Origin: Aradus depressus
Taxonomy: Eukaryota; Arthropoda; Insecta; Hemiptera; Aradidae
Assembly: GCA_963662175.1 (NCBI GenBank)
Contig: OY759215.1
Span: 56,933,213-56,997,212, forward strand
Length of the DNA: 64,000 nt
Direction of reading: 5' to 3'
Shown here: positions 22,803-33,660 of the stretch, piece by piece
Position numbering within the stretch: position 1 is the first letter of the stretch
Layout: every line of letters starts with the position of its first letter
Notes under the pieces: generated by a model
What the model saw: the letters and a program-made list of their open reading frames with translations, nothing else
What the model was told of the DNA's origin: nothing
Databases searched by the model: none
Position numbers and translations under genes: made by a program

Positions 22803-23479
22803 AGAACTTAGTTGAACTATTCATGTGGGTGAAGTTCATTGTTTCATTTACAGACTTTTACTTTTATTATATTCCAACAATTTCACGAATTACTTTAAAA
22901 AACTTATGGCAATTCTAAATCCCCGGAAGTTGGAAAGAGGAGCACACATTTTGTGGATGTCCTGGGTAAAGTCCATATTCTCCGGTTGATGCAGCGTGCA
23001 CGGACAAAGGTCAGTTTATATTGAGTGAAGCTAGCGGCTTTTACTAATTTATTTACCACTTTCTATTGAGTAGCCCTCATTGTTCCAAATTAACATACAG
23101 TACAGACCAGATTAATTTGTAATGGGCAATCGATAGGACATGTTGGTTTTATTCAAATCACTGACATCCTGTTTCTACAACATCGTTTACATAGGAACTC
23201 ATGAACTTGAGGCAGTAGAATTGAATGCTGCTCTCTCCTGGTAGAAAGTGGAGTTGTCCTCAAACTTAGTTCCAGTTGGCGCCAGTATGAATCATTCAAA
23301 GTTGACCAACAGTGACTATAGACTTGGCTTCTCAGTAGCTGGAAGACCGACCAGAGGGAACTCAAAAGTTAGTCTTCTTTTTCTGGCTATTGGGAGCGGT
23401 ATCGCCGATTTAGAAGCAATTCTAAGGGATCGGATATTTTCAGCAAATAATTTACTAAACCAATGAAAATGTAAAAAAG
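22803..23479. other. No recognisable feature
   Basis: Short overlapping open frames on both strands at 23,153-23,531 show no family signature. Confidence 0.4.
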
Positions 23480-23685
23480 AAAGTCCTCGGTCAATCACCG
23501 GCAGTGTGCTTCCCCAGCACGAATTAATCAATTAAGTTGTCTCTACCCATCCAAAACCAATCGCTTAGACTGAAAAATGTCAATATGAAGATGGCTGATG
23601 TAGTGAGAAGTGATTATTTCACAGGTTGTCAAATAAAATATAGTCAGACCTCTCACAGATTTTTATTAGTAGTAGTAGCTAGCCG

Positions 23686-23711
23686 GCTTTCGAGGTTTCC
23701 CTCATCATCAG
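23686..23711 (-). ncRNA. Hammerhead-like motif in the left arm
   Basis: Exact reverse complement of the motif at 24,172-24,197, so the two motifs face each other within the palindrome. Confidence 0.4.
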
Positions 23712-24171
23712 GGGCAGTCTACAAAAGAAACCATCCTTAATATAATATAAAGGCAAAGATAAATAATTAAATTGAAAAAAAAAGTAGAAAGATGGATACA
23801 TTGGAGAGTATAGAAATCAAATTGGAAAGGAGGAAGAGAGAGTCCCCCCTCCTCAACTCCAGAGAGGGGATGGGAGGTATGTCCAGTCTCACGTACTCCG
23901 TTCTCCCAGTTGTGACTCAGATGGTGGACAGGAATAACTCGTCTGTCCCCATCCATGATATTTTAAATTGTTAACGTTTTAGATTGTTTTATTTATTTAT
24001 TTTTATTATAAAATTATTTAGTTTTATTTAAAAACATTTTTTTATCAGGTATGTTTAATCAAAAATTGTTTTTTTTTTGTTTTTTAAAAAAATGTTTTCA
24101 ATTTAATTATTTATCTTTGCCTTTATATTTTTAATTATTATATTAAGGATGGTTTCTTTTGTAGACTGCCC

Positions 24172-24197
24172 CTGATGATGAGGGAAACCTCGAAAGC
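24172..24197 (+). ncRNA. Hammerhead-like motif in the right arm
   Basis: CTGATGA is followed by T, a GAGG/CCTC stem with GAAA loop, then GAAAGC. This resembles the CUGANGA-stem II-GAAA core of hammerhead ribozymes, with one extra base before stem II. The mirror copy is at 23,686-23,711 on the minus strand. Self-cleavage is not shown by the sequence. Confidence 0.4.
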
Positions 24198-24775
24198 CGG
24201 CTAGCTACCACCACTAATAAAAATCTGTGAGAGGTCAGACTATATTTTATTTGACAACCTGTGAAAAATGTCACTTCACGGACTTATAAAGAAGCTTCTG
24301 AATCCTCATACTAAATTTTGTCGTTATATTAGAGTTTTTGAGTTCAGCCTCCTTTCTCTGACCCCTCTTATCTTCGATCGATTTCTTGGAAAATTAAGAG
24401 GTGTCATCCTTATAGGATTTTGAATATAACTAATTTCATGTCGATAGACTCATTACAAGGACAGTTCATACAGTTTTTGTGTTAAATTCCCCACCATTCC
24501 CTCCCTACTCTTTGACCGATTTATCTGAAAATCAGTAGGTGTCGTCCTTAAAGGGCTTTGAAGTCACATATGAAATTTCGTGTCAACTCAGTCATTACAA
24601 TGGCAGGTAATAGAGTTTTAATGTTAAGCATTCCCCCTAATCCCCCTTTTGTTTGGTCGATTTGACTGAAAATCAGGAGATCAGAAAACATGAAATTCCG
24701 GTGAAAACTCAAAATTGAATTTTTGACCGATTATATAACATCCCTTATACTTCGTATAGCGGGGGAATAAATAAA

Positions 24776-25325
24776 GTTTGGTTCTAAAAAATGTTCTAAA
24801 TAAATATGTTGGCCATCGACATAAATAAATATATCAATCCGCCTGAAATGTTGTCTACTTTATTTAAATGTTCCTAATACTGATGGAAAAATCTATGGTC
24901 ACGAGATATGGGAGGGACGATAAACGTAGTAACAATGACATTATTGGCTTATGTAATTTATATGTATTAGCCTTATTATGTATCAATCAATATTGCCTTC
25001 ACACACAGTATCATATCATCATCATTATCATTATCATCGTACACTGAGTAGCTATTATCTGCCCATTGCTATTTCTATTAGGATTATGTGGATAATGTAT
25101 ATTGTGTAATATTTTATGTATAATACATGTACGTTACATTACATACTGATGTGCACAATTTCATATTAATGCTCCTATCTCCGGCATTTAATCTTTAAAA
25201 TCAACGCTTATCAACATATATTACGCAAGATGTAATAAGACTGTTATTCTCGCCCACTGTGTCGCGGTACATTAGTTTGCCGCTAAAGGTTTGTTAGTGA
25301 GCTGCCAAATTAAGAAATAAAAAAA
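24776..25325. other. No gene; short TCA/ATT repeat
   Basis: AT-rich DNA with an imperfect ATCATT microsatellite at about 25,012-25,040. Confidence 0.5.
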
Positions 25326-26072
25326 AAATGTCGTCCGCGAATCACCGGCTATGTACTTCCCCAGCACGAAATAATCAATTACATTTTCGCTCTCCCTCCA
25401 AAGCAAATGGACAGTTTGGGCCAAAACTCAATATTTGACTTATATAGTGGACTTTGAATTCTCATACTAAATATTGAAGAGCCTGTCTCTGCTCCCCCTT
25501 TCCTTTCGACCGATTTCGCTGAAATTTAATAGGTTTCATCCATATGGAATTTTGAAGTTAAATATAAACTTTTATGTCGTACATTCATTACATCGGCAGT
25601 TATAAGGGTTTTTGTGACGTGCCTCTAGTCCCCGTTCTCTTCGGTCGATTTGACTGAGAATCAATTGGTGTCTCTGCTCCCCCTTTCCTTTCGACCGATT
25701 TCGCTGAAATTTAATAGGTTTCATCCATATGGAATTTTGAAGTTAAATATAAACTTTTATGTCGTACATTCATTACATCGGCAGTTATAAGGGTTTTTGT
25801 GACGTGCCTCTAGTCCCCGTTCTCTTCGGTCGATTTGACTGAGAATCAATTGGTGTCGTCCTTGGAGCTTCTATATTCACATATAAAATATCATGTCGAT
25901 TCATTCATTCTACCAGGAGTTATCGTGTTTACAGACCTACAGTTTACTGACAGGAACATTTTTTTTTTTTCATGATTGGAATTCAACATTAAATTTCGTT
26001 GAAAAACGCCGCATCGAATTTCTCACCGATATCCCGACATCCCCTATACTTCGTTTAGTAGGGGAAGTAAAA
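25326..26072 (+). repeat. DRF copy, forward, near complete
   Basis: Runs from GCGAATCACCGG and ACTTCCCCAGCACGAA to CCTATACTTCGTTTAGTAGG and GGGGAAGTAAAA, about 740 bp including the duplication below. One of the two best copies for defining the family ends. Confidence 0.85.
25484..25855 (+). repeat. 186-bp tandem duplication within DRF
   Basis: The segment starting GTCTCTGCTCCCCC at 25,484 recurs at 25,670. The two 186-bp copies look identical by eye, implying recent duplication. Confidence 0.9.
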
Positions 26073-26335
26073 ATCCTCAAACTTAAACGCCCAAACATCT
26101 TTTCAGACACATAAAAATAAGATAACTTTTATTCAATTGAAAATAAGTTTTATTGGAATGTTTTTTACTAATTTGCGTAAGTAACTACTATTATGTATTC
26201 ACTTCTTTTTATTCAACAGACCCTTTATCAATGAAAAAAGGATTAGATAAGACAAGCTGGAAACTGGAGTAAAAGTATAAACTATCATTTTATTTTATTC
26301 TACTTATTATTTCTGTCAACTTTTCAGTCTGAAAA
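26073..26335. other. No recognisable feature
   Basis: AT-rich spacer between a DRF copy and a SINE. Confidence 0.5.
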
Positions 26336-26612
26336 GTTAGTTAGTTATTTTGGAATCATGCTTTAACTACAAGGTCATATAGCCTACTACCAGAGTGCTC
26401 TTTCGTCACACTGGTGGACATGAGCCCGACTCTACTATGGCCTAAATGTTGCCTACCCTAAATTTTTATTCATCTAGGGTAGGGGTCTTTAATGAATACC
26501 TGAGGGAATCATCGCTTAACGGCGTGCCATCCAAAGGACGGCGTGTTTAAATTTATTTTGCGATCTTGAGTAAACTAGGAAAGTATGCTACCTCTGGACG
26601 ATGGACGTACTT
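26336..26612 (-). mobile_element. tRNA-derived SINE family 1, decayed
   Basis: Reverse copy. The 3' side (AGTTAGTTATTTTGGAATCA, then AAGGTCATATAGCCTACTAC) is at left. The conserved body follows (AATTTTTATTCATCTAGGGT, ATCGCTTAACGG, AAGGACGGCGTG). A remnant of the tRNA-like head (GATCTTGAGTAAACTAGG, AAGTATGCTACC) lies at right. Confidence 0.8.
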
Positions 26613-27309
26613 TTTATAAAATTTCGCTGAATATTCCATGAATTTTGTGCAGTTCCATGTAAGTAGCTCCAGCAGTAACCCAAGAACTAAGTGACTTGTG
26701 CCACTCTAGTTTCTTTCTGCGGCCTTTGACCTCTCGAACCCTAAGAAGTGTTTGATCCCAATGAAAGAGTTTGTCCTGATTCGAGTTTTGACATCATTAG
26801 CTGATGGGCCTTTTACACTACTTCTCTTCAGATCCTTTCTTTCTTCTTTCAGCCTCTCTTTGACTTTTTTCACTTCCCTTCAATACTTGCTTTTTCGTCT
26901 TCCTAGACTTTGACGTTCAAATTGACTTCACAAAACTTCAAACGTGTTGTCATTGGGAACATATGACTAATATTTTTGAGGGCAAAGTTCAGAAAAATAG
27001 GAGCAACAATTTGCCATGCCAATACTAGGGGCTATTATGTCCATATTTATTTCTTCAACACCCTCTACGTATATCAGCAATACATCTTTTCAGTTCGTGA
27101 CCCAACTCATTAACTTTTGGCATAAATAACGAGGCTATTTTTACTCCGTCATAGTTCTATAAGTGCTGTTAACCCTATAATGTATGACGCGACACCGAAC
27201 AACTTTCATTTTTTACCCGACTGTGGATAGTAATGTTCCCATCAGTCAGTGTGTATGTTTTCACCTTCATAACTACAAAACGACTGGATTCAATTTCATA
27301 AAACGTTAA
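26613..27309. other. No recognisable gene
   Basis: No supported open frame, repeat or element end. Confidence 0.4.
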
Positions 27310-27875
27310 TAATTTAAGTGGTCGATCAGAAATTCGATGCGGAGTTTCCAGCAGAATTTCATGTTTTCCTACATACTGGTTCCAAAAATTTAAAAAAAAA
27401 ACAATATTTGTTTGTCTGTGAACACGATAACTCCCGCTAGAATGAATGTATCAGTACGAAATTTTATATGTGTATCCAGAACCCTCTTGCGAGGACAACT
27501 AATTTCAGCCAAAGAGGTTAAAGGGAAGGGAGGGTTTAAGAGGGAGGCTTAACACTCTAATAACTGCCGTTGTTATGAATGTATTGACACGAAATTTCAT
27601 ATGTAAACTCAAAGCCCTTTAAGGGCGACGCCTATCAATTTTCAGCGAAATCACCCGAAGGAGAGGGCTCTCAACTCACAAATCCCAGTAATTGCCGATG
27701 TATTGATTGTATCGACGCAATATTTAATGAGGATTCAGAAGCGATCATGTAAGTTTAGTATTAAGTTTTAGCTCAAACGGTCGATTGGCTTTGGAGGGAG
27801 AGCGAAAACGTAATATTAATGTGAGCTGGGGAAGTACAAACCGGGTGATTCACCGATGACTTTTTTTAATAACGT
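27310..27875 (-). repeat. DRF copy, reverse orientation
   Basis: From AAATTCGATGCGGAGTTT through three internal units (TAACTGCCGTTGTTATGAAT and similar) to GAGCTGGGGAAGTACAAACC and GGGTGATTCACCGATGAC. Confidence 0.85.
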
Positions 27876-28349
27876 TGACATATTTTTTTTTGATAATATT
27901 TTTCTTTATAATCCGAATTTTTGCGAGAACCGAGTAGAAAAAAGTCGTCATTTCGTTTAGTCGATGTAGCTGCATTTCGCTTATTACCCGACTACAGAGG
28001 TGGGTATTGATTTTCTCATGATTGTATCTTTGTCTGTTAACGCCTAGAGCAGCAATTACACAATCGATTCAAATGTATCAAAAACAGGTATAATCCTTGG
28101 AACCTCAGAGGAGTGTTGATAAATAAGTCAGAATCAAAGACCGCTAAATGGAGCAACAAGTGCATAAATGGTTTCCATCTCGAGCAAAACCACTAAATCG
28201 ATTTTGTTCAAACCAAAAAAGTAATTATTAAAACACCACTTAATCGATTTTGATGAGACACAAGAGAATAAAACAAAACAAAAAATAGGATAGGGGCCAC
28301 TCTAGCTCCTGTCTGCTCATTGAATGGAGTGTCACTATTTCTATTTTAT
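27876..28349. other. No recognisable feature
   Basis: AT-rich DNA preceding the minisatellite. Confidence 0.4.
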
Positions 28350-28984
28350 TTTTTACCTCAGAAATGATGCTGGTAGGGAAACATAAATTGATCACTACTT
28401 TTCATATTTTTACCTCAGAAATGATGCTGGTAGGGAAACATAAATTGATCACTACTTTTCATATTTTTACCTCAGAAATGATGCTGGTAGGGAAACATAA
28501 ATTGATCACTACTTTTCATATTTTTACCTCAGAAATGATGCTGGTAGGGAAACATAAATTGATCACTACTTTTCATATTTTTACCTCAGAAATGATGCTG
28601 GTAGGGAAACATAAATTGATCACTACTTTTCATATTTTTACCTCAGAAATGATGCTGGTAGGGAAACATAAATTGATCACTACTTTTCATATTTTTACCT
28701 CAGAAATGATGCTGGTAGGGAAACATAAATTGATCACTACTTTTCATATTTTTACCTCAGAAATGATGCTGGTAGGGAAACATAAATTGATCACTACTTT
28801 TCATATTTTTACCTCAGAAATGATGCTGGTGGGGAAACATAAATTGATCACTACTTTTCATATTTTTACCTCAGAAATGATGCTGGTAGGGAAACATAAA
28901 TTGATCACTACTTTTCATATTTTTACCTCAGAAATGATGCTGGTAGGGAAACATAAATTGATCACTACTTTTCATATTTTTACG
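28350..28984 (+). repeat. 57-bp minisatellite, 11 copies
   Basis: Eleven head-to-tail copies of a 57-bp unit (AAATGATGCTGGTAGGGAAA to CATATTTTTACCTCAG). They are identical by eye except for one A-to-G change near 28,831, and the last unit diverges after its TTTTTAC. The unit is 19 codons long with no stop, so one frame (28,364-29,113) stays open for 249 codons through the array and into the palindrome. That frame encodes only the repeat plus unrelated sequence, and I do not call it a gene. The near-perfect identity means recent expansion or homogenisation. Confidence 0.95.
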
Positions 28985-29009
28985 TCCATACCTAATGGAC
29001 ATCATAGGA

Positions 29010-29837
29010 GCAATATATATGCTACGGGTAAAGTTAGATTAACGGTTAAACCTAGGATTACCCGGGTAAACCTAGTAGTACCCGCTGCCGCTTGGTTAAA
29101 GTCCGAAATATAATGGAAATAGTTCACGTTTCGGGCTTTACCCTGGTAAAGTATATGTTAAAGCTAGAACCTGTCCTACTTCAAATATAGGAACGACGGG
29201 AGGGGCAGATATATCGTCCCGCCGGCGGAACGCCGGCAAATACGCCCCCAAATTTTGTAATATTTCGATTTATGTTTGTTCTAGGAATTTATGTACCTAG
29301 ATGAATGATTATCGCTGTTAGACATTGTTATATATATATGTTACGGGTAAAGTTACATTAACGGTTAAACCTAGGATTACCCGGGTAAACTGCGTAGTAC
29401 CCGCTGCCGCTTGGTTAAAGTTGGGTATACTAATAATGACAAGACCATTAGTGGACGTATGTTCCACTATAAAGATTGGGTACTTATTAATTAGCTCGAC
29501 CACACCTCAATTTCCATTATTGTAAGCTGTCTAACCGATAATCATTCATCTGGATACATAAATTCCTAGAACAAACATAAATCGAAATATTACAACATTT
29601 GGGGGCGTATTTGCCGGCGTTCCGCCGGCAGGACGATATATCTGCCCCTCCCGTCGTTCCTATATTTGAAGTAGTACAGGTTCTAGCTTTAACATATACT
29701 TTACCCGTGTAAAGCCCGAAACGTGAACTATTTCAATTATATTTCGGACTTTAACCAAGCGGCAGCGGGTACTACTAGGTTTACCCGGGTAATCCTAGGT
29801 TTAACCGTTAATCTAACTTTACCCGTAGCATATATAC
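29010..29837. mobile_element. 828-bp palindromic (foldback) element
   Basis: Inverted arms of about 310 bp lie at 29,010-29,325 and 29,527-29,837. They begin with TATATATGCTACGGGTAAAG and contain CCTAGGATTACCCGGGTAA and CCGCTGCCGCTTGGTTAAAG. Each arm carries a perfect GCCGGCG/CGCCGGC hairpin with a 3-nt loop (left copy 29,221-29,237). The spacer holds a third copy of the arm's outer 80 bp (29,339-29,420) in left-arm orientation. No transposase frame exists. Superfamily is unknown, and AT-rich flanks hide any target duplication. The left end begins within 30 bp of the minisatellite. Confidence 0.85.
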
Positions 29838-29848
29838 ATATATACTAG

Positions 29849-30471
29849 CTAAACCCGCCATGCGTTGCAATGCCTATTTTTGTAATTAATCTTTGTTTTT
29901 GTTTAAGTTTATTCATAGAAAATTAAAAGTGAAGTTAGTTATGAGACGTTTAGTGTAAACAAAAATCTGACAGTTTTATAAACAGTGAATTGATAATTCG
30001 ATAACAATCGTATTATTTTCGTTTCGGAATCATATATATATAGATGAAAAGTTATTACTTGTAGAACGTAAATTTTTAAAAACAAACATTACGAAAAAAA
30101 AAAAATTTAATACTGCTGAAACGACTTTTTTTCAAAAAAAAAAAAAAGGTGTAAATGTATTTTTTATACGTGATACATACAAGACTTTCTTGATATTGAC
30201 ATAGTAAAGTTAAGGTAAAACGAAGTTTCAAACCCTTTCTGTGCTCTGTAGAATTCAATACAAAACAATTTACGCCAATTCGTGTAATAATTTTTGTTCC
30301 ATAAGCGAATACACGAAATGCGGGGGTGGGTGCGTGGGTGGGGTAAAGGTGGGATAACTCCTTCTCAGTGACTCGACGAACATAATTGCAACATAAGAAC
30401 AAAATCGGATCGAAGTTTAGGAATCTATAAAACACAAACATACGGAAATTATAAATATATATATATATAGT
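29849..30471 (-). mobile_element. Possible small non-autonomous Helitron
   Basis: Read on the minus strand, the right side begins in TA repeats followed by TATGTTTGTGTTTTATAG and TTCGATCCGATTTTG, as in Helitron 5' regions. The left side ends GGGTTTAGCTAGT after a decayed GCATTGC hairpin, resembling the CTAGT-type 3' end seen at 4,903. The hairpin is imperfect and the 5' TC is not certain. Confidence 0.4.
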
Positions 30472-30742
30472 TAGTTATTGTGATTCATGCCCGGGCTTTA
30501 ACTACTAGGTCATATCGCCTACTCATTAGTCCGACTCTCTCCGTGGGAGTCCTAAATTTTGCCTATCCAAGTTTATTTACCTAAGGTAGGGAGGGGTCTT
30601 AAACGAGTTCCTGACATCGTACAGGCTAAGGACGATCGCTTAAATCTCGTCCGAAGGACGGCGTGCTCGAGGTTTTTTCAATTATCCCGCGATCTTTAGC
30701 TTAGTAAGCAAGCATGCATACCAGTCGCTAGCACATCGCTCA
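30472..30742 (-). mobile_element. tRNA-derived SINE family 1
   Basis: Reverse copy with tail (AGTTAGTTATTGTGATTCAT), body (GTTTATTTACCTAAGGTAGG, CGTCCGAAGGACGGCGTGCT) and remnant tRNA head (TTAGTAAGCAAGCATGCATA). This copy's body (30,561-30,690) gives the clearest match to the satellite monomer of 4.9-17.6 kb. Confidence 0.85.
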
Positions 30743-31320
30743 GGAGATATTTTACTGTGACAGACGAACAGACAGGTGAAAACAATATTTTTAACTTCGC
30801 TGTTCCTAGGTACTTAAAGGGCCATCATGCATTTTTATAGTATAATTTTTTATACGAGTATCATCTAGTAGCCTTAAGGTTAACTATATATATATTGACA
30901 TTTTTGCACGAGCCGGGAATAACTACTAAAAATTCCCCAACCGAATGAAATTGTTCGTGACGGTAGTTCATCTTAAGGCTACTTGGTGGCACTGCCTTCT
31001 AAGATTAGCTGACGTCTGTCCCTAATCCTGGTCGGCTTCTGTTCCATCAGCAGCTATAGGGTTAATTAAAGGGTATCTAGTCGGAACCTTTCGGTACGGT
31101 CGGTCCAACTAGTTGACATGGGGTGGCTCGGGAATGCAGCTAATCAAGATGAGAACAGGAAGCTAGACTAGGGAGACCAAGGAAGAAAGAGACACCAGTC
31201 TGCACTATATCCAGTTGAAGCCAGGAGAATTTGAATATACCCCACAACACTTCCCTGTTTATTTTTGAGTAGTCAGCACCGCTGGTCTATTAGATAAAAG
31301 GGAAACATCAATATATATTA
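30743..31320. other. No recognisable feature
   Basis: About 580 bp without supported coding or element signature. Confidence 0.4.
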
Positions 31321-31590
31321 TTTATATCGCGAGTTCGAAACCTGGCCGAGGCTCTTAGGTTTTTTGTCTGGGAGGTGAAAACAACTTGAGCAGGCCGTCC
31401 TTCGGATGGGATGTTAAGCGATAGTCCTGAGACTGTAGTCCTGAGACTGGTACTTGTTAAAGACCCCTACGCTCGGTAGGCAAAATTTAGGACTCCCACT
31501 GTAGAGTCGTTGTCCACTAGAGCGATGGAAGAGAGCTCTGGTAGTAGGCGATATGACCTTGTAAGCCAGGTCATGAATAACTTTCTAACT
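31321..31590 (+). mobile_element. tRNA-derived SINE family 1, head-truncated
   Basis: Starts in the B-box region (GAGTTCGAAACCTGGCCGAG), then body (GTCCTTCGGATGGGATGTTA, TTAAAGACCCCTACGC) and 3' part (GAGCTCTGGTAGTAGGCGAT). A short internal duplication, GTCCTGAGACTG, occurs twice. Confidence 0.85.
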
Positions 31591-32134
31591 ACATAGAATC
31601 CTCTTGGATGTTTTGTTTGTTATTTTGACTGAGTGTGGTGCAGTGGTTGTCCACCTAACCCACGTTTGTGGCTAACTTAATGTGTGCGTTACAAACTTTG
31701 TTTCCTCCACTTCTCGCCTTTTCCAATACCCTGTCGACTCTTCTCATCAACCCGCCACAACTAAGTTTCCCAATAATAAAATTCTCATAAAAACTTTTAA
31801 CTATATAATTCCCCTGGTTAACTTATAACCGTAACCTCAGTTGGAAAGAAAAACTTATGCTTTAAAATTGTCAACTCATAATAATCGACTTTCAACTTGA
31901 ACATTTAATTTTGAATTTAACTTTTTTTATCTCTTAAAGTTAATAAATTTCATCCATTACATTCGAATGCTGTTTCTTTTACTCCCCCAATGGTAAAACA
32001 CCAATCAAAACATTTGCTAGAATGAGAATTGGCATTATGAAAATATAATAAGAAATAATAAACTATAAAGCGAAATGGAAAGGTACTTTAGTGCCTTTCT
32101 GAGATAAGAGATGGCACCACTTTCGTGGGGTAAA
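31591..32134. other. No recognisable feature
   Basis: AT-rich DNA, no supported frame. Confidence 0.4.
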
Positions 32135-32303
32135 ATTTGCCCCCTTTCTACTTTCCCAGCAATAGTAGTATAGAGGAAAATTATGTAATCAGACAAAATT
32201 TCGATGCGGAGTTTTCAACGGAATTACATGTTTTCCGAAAAACAATTTCTGTTTGTCTGTGTGTCTGTGAACACGATAACTCCCGATAGAATGAATGTAT
32301 CGA
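32135..32303 (-). repeat. DRF fragment, reverse
   Basis: From the terminal segment (GTAGTATAGAGGAAAATTAT) to TGTGAACACGATAACTCC and GAATGAATGTATCG. Confidence 0.7.
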
Positions 32304-32388
32304 AAGTAAAGTGTGTACTATTGGAAAGCAGTGAATCAAATGTTACTCATTGGAAGTAATATTGTTTATTTTTGTTAGTTATGTGCAA

Positions 32389-32558
32389 TGTTGATTTTTT
32401 CAGAAGGTATCTTCTTTTTTCTTTCTTGAAAATATTTCGGGACCTTATACGTCGCTTCTTCTGGTCATTATGAACGACCATCATTCATAGTGACCCGAAG
32501 AAGGGACGTGATAGTGTCACGAAATATTGTCGGATAAGGCCGGAAAAAATCAACGAAA
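32389..32558. mobile_element. Short PLE-type palindrome
   Basis: Inverted arms from GTTGATTTTTTC to GGAAAAAATCAAC. The centre repeats TCGGGACC...CGCTTCTTC against GAAGAAGGGACGTG. The GAAGAAGGGAC, short stem, GAAAT order is shared with the palindromes at 43.5 and 60.2 kb. Older and shorter than those, and no clear target duplication is seen. Confidence 0.6.
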
Positions 32559-32599
32559 ATAATTATCCCATAGGAGTTTAAGAAACACATTGTTATATG

Positions 32600-33660
32600 C
32601 AGTTAATTCTCCTCTCATTTTGTGTTTGTCAAATTTTATTTTGGACTGGCAGGGTTAGTGAAAAGTGGAAAATAGTGAATATGTACAAAGTTACTCAAAT
32701 AATATATATTTTTTTTGGACTAAGGACATGGTTATATAAAGACAGTTGTGGATTTTCTCATCACTTTTTGTGTTTGTCAAGTTTTATTTCGGACCATTAG
32801 GGTCATTAAGCATGTATTATTGGAAAGTAGTGAATAAAGTGTTACTCAATGTAGATTCTGAAATAGGAAATCTGTGATAATATATTTTTGCTTAATAACT
32901 GAAAGTATCAAATGTGAATCTATCGTAGACAATGAGAGTGGAGAGGTGTTTCCAAAAGTGCAAGTGACATTAGGGAAGGTCTGTGTGTGCGGTGGGACGT
33001 GACTAGACTCGTAGTGGAGTGGAGCTCTGAAAAATGCATCTCTACCTTCCTGAAAGCCACGGAGCTCCGGCAATGGAGCCATCCTCTAGTACGGGATAGA
33101 CTTTGGAATTGGAGCTATACGAACAGAAAGGTAGGAGGGTACTATACTCGTATTTCTACAAGAATATCGGGAGGACCATAGATGAGTTCTATGTTTCAAG
33201 TAAGAAGTATCTAGTTCAGAATATGTGTAAAAAATACCTGCAAAATTGAAATTGGCACCAAAATTAATATGCTTTGAGTCCTCAGTAAAACAAATATTTT
33301 TTACAAAAAAACATGAATCAAATATCAGTATGGAGAAACATACATGACGCCATTTCATGTTCTAAGATCATTTTTCAAAGTTATATGTACAAAATAAGTG
33401 CAAAATTTTCCATATTTCCAAAGCAGCTGGTCTGATTGGGACAACAATTTAATAAACCTTGCGTCCTCACTAAAACAAATATTTTCCACTAATAAACATT
33501 GTGAAGTCGATGCATTTTTACAGAAGTTATCATGAACGAAATTATAAAACTGGCATCAGAATCAATAGTTTTGAGTCCTCATCGAGTCGAATTATTATTT
33601 TTTGTATAAATTAAAATAAGTGAATTTTTTCAAAAGTTATAACGAATGAAAGAAAATTCG
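32600..33660. repeat. Degenerate tandem repeats
   Basis: Two diverged units (TTTGTGTTTGTCAA, then TTGGACTGGCAGGG or TCGGACCATTAGGG) lie at about 32,613 and 32,757. Three diverged units with GAGTCCTCA and AAAACAAATATTTT-like text lie near 33,270, 33,457 and 33,568. No coding function is supported. Confidence 0.45.

Larger units (their letters stand above)
23583..24261. mobile_element. PLE-type palindromic element with 12-bp target duplication
   Basis: A perfect 12-bp direct repeat, TGAAAAATGTCA, lies at 23,571-23,582 and 24,262-24,273. Long inverted arms (about 23,614-23,780 and 24,095-24,261) share TCTCACAGATTTTTATTAGT, the GCCGGC-rich hairpin motif and GTAGACTGCCCCTG. About 30 bp (ATATGAAGATGGCTG onward) extends past the left arm only, like the one-sided tail of Penelope-like elements. 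The middle third has no complete gene. It shares a segment (AGATGGTGGACAGGAATAAC, read in opposite orientation) with the related element at 53.4 kb. Inverted terminal repeats plus a short tail are known for PLEs. The assignment rests on the similarity of the arm hairpin to PLE ends at 49.6 and 63.3 kb. Confidence 0.75.
23480..24775 (+). repeat. DRF copy, forward, split by a PLE-type palindrome
   Basis: The DRF start hairpin and GCTTCCCCAGCACGAATT lie at about 23,490-23,535. The copy is interrupted at 23,582 and resumes at 24,262, running to the terminal hairpin TATACTTCGTATAGCGGGGG near 24,765. Confidence 0.85.

Noticed and set aside
28364..29113. 249-codon frame with eleven 19-residue repeats
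   Set aside because: It is a translation of a 57-bp minisatellite running on into an unrelated palindrome. No start context, domain or flanking exon supports a gene.
30076..30441. 121-codon minus-strand frame
   Set aside because: Phe/Lys-rich translation of homopolymer runs inside a probable Helitron-derived segment.
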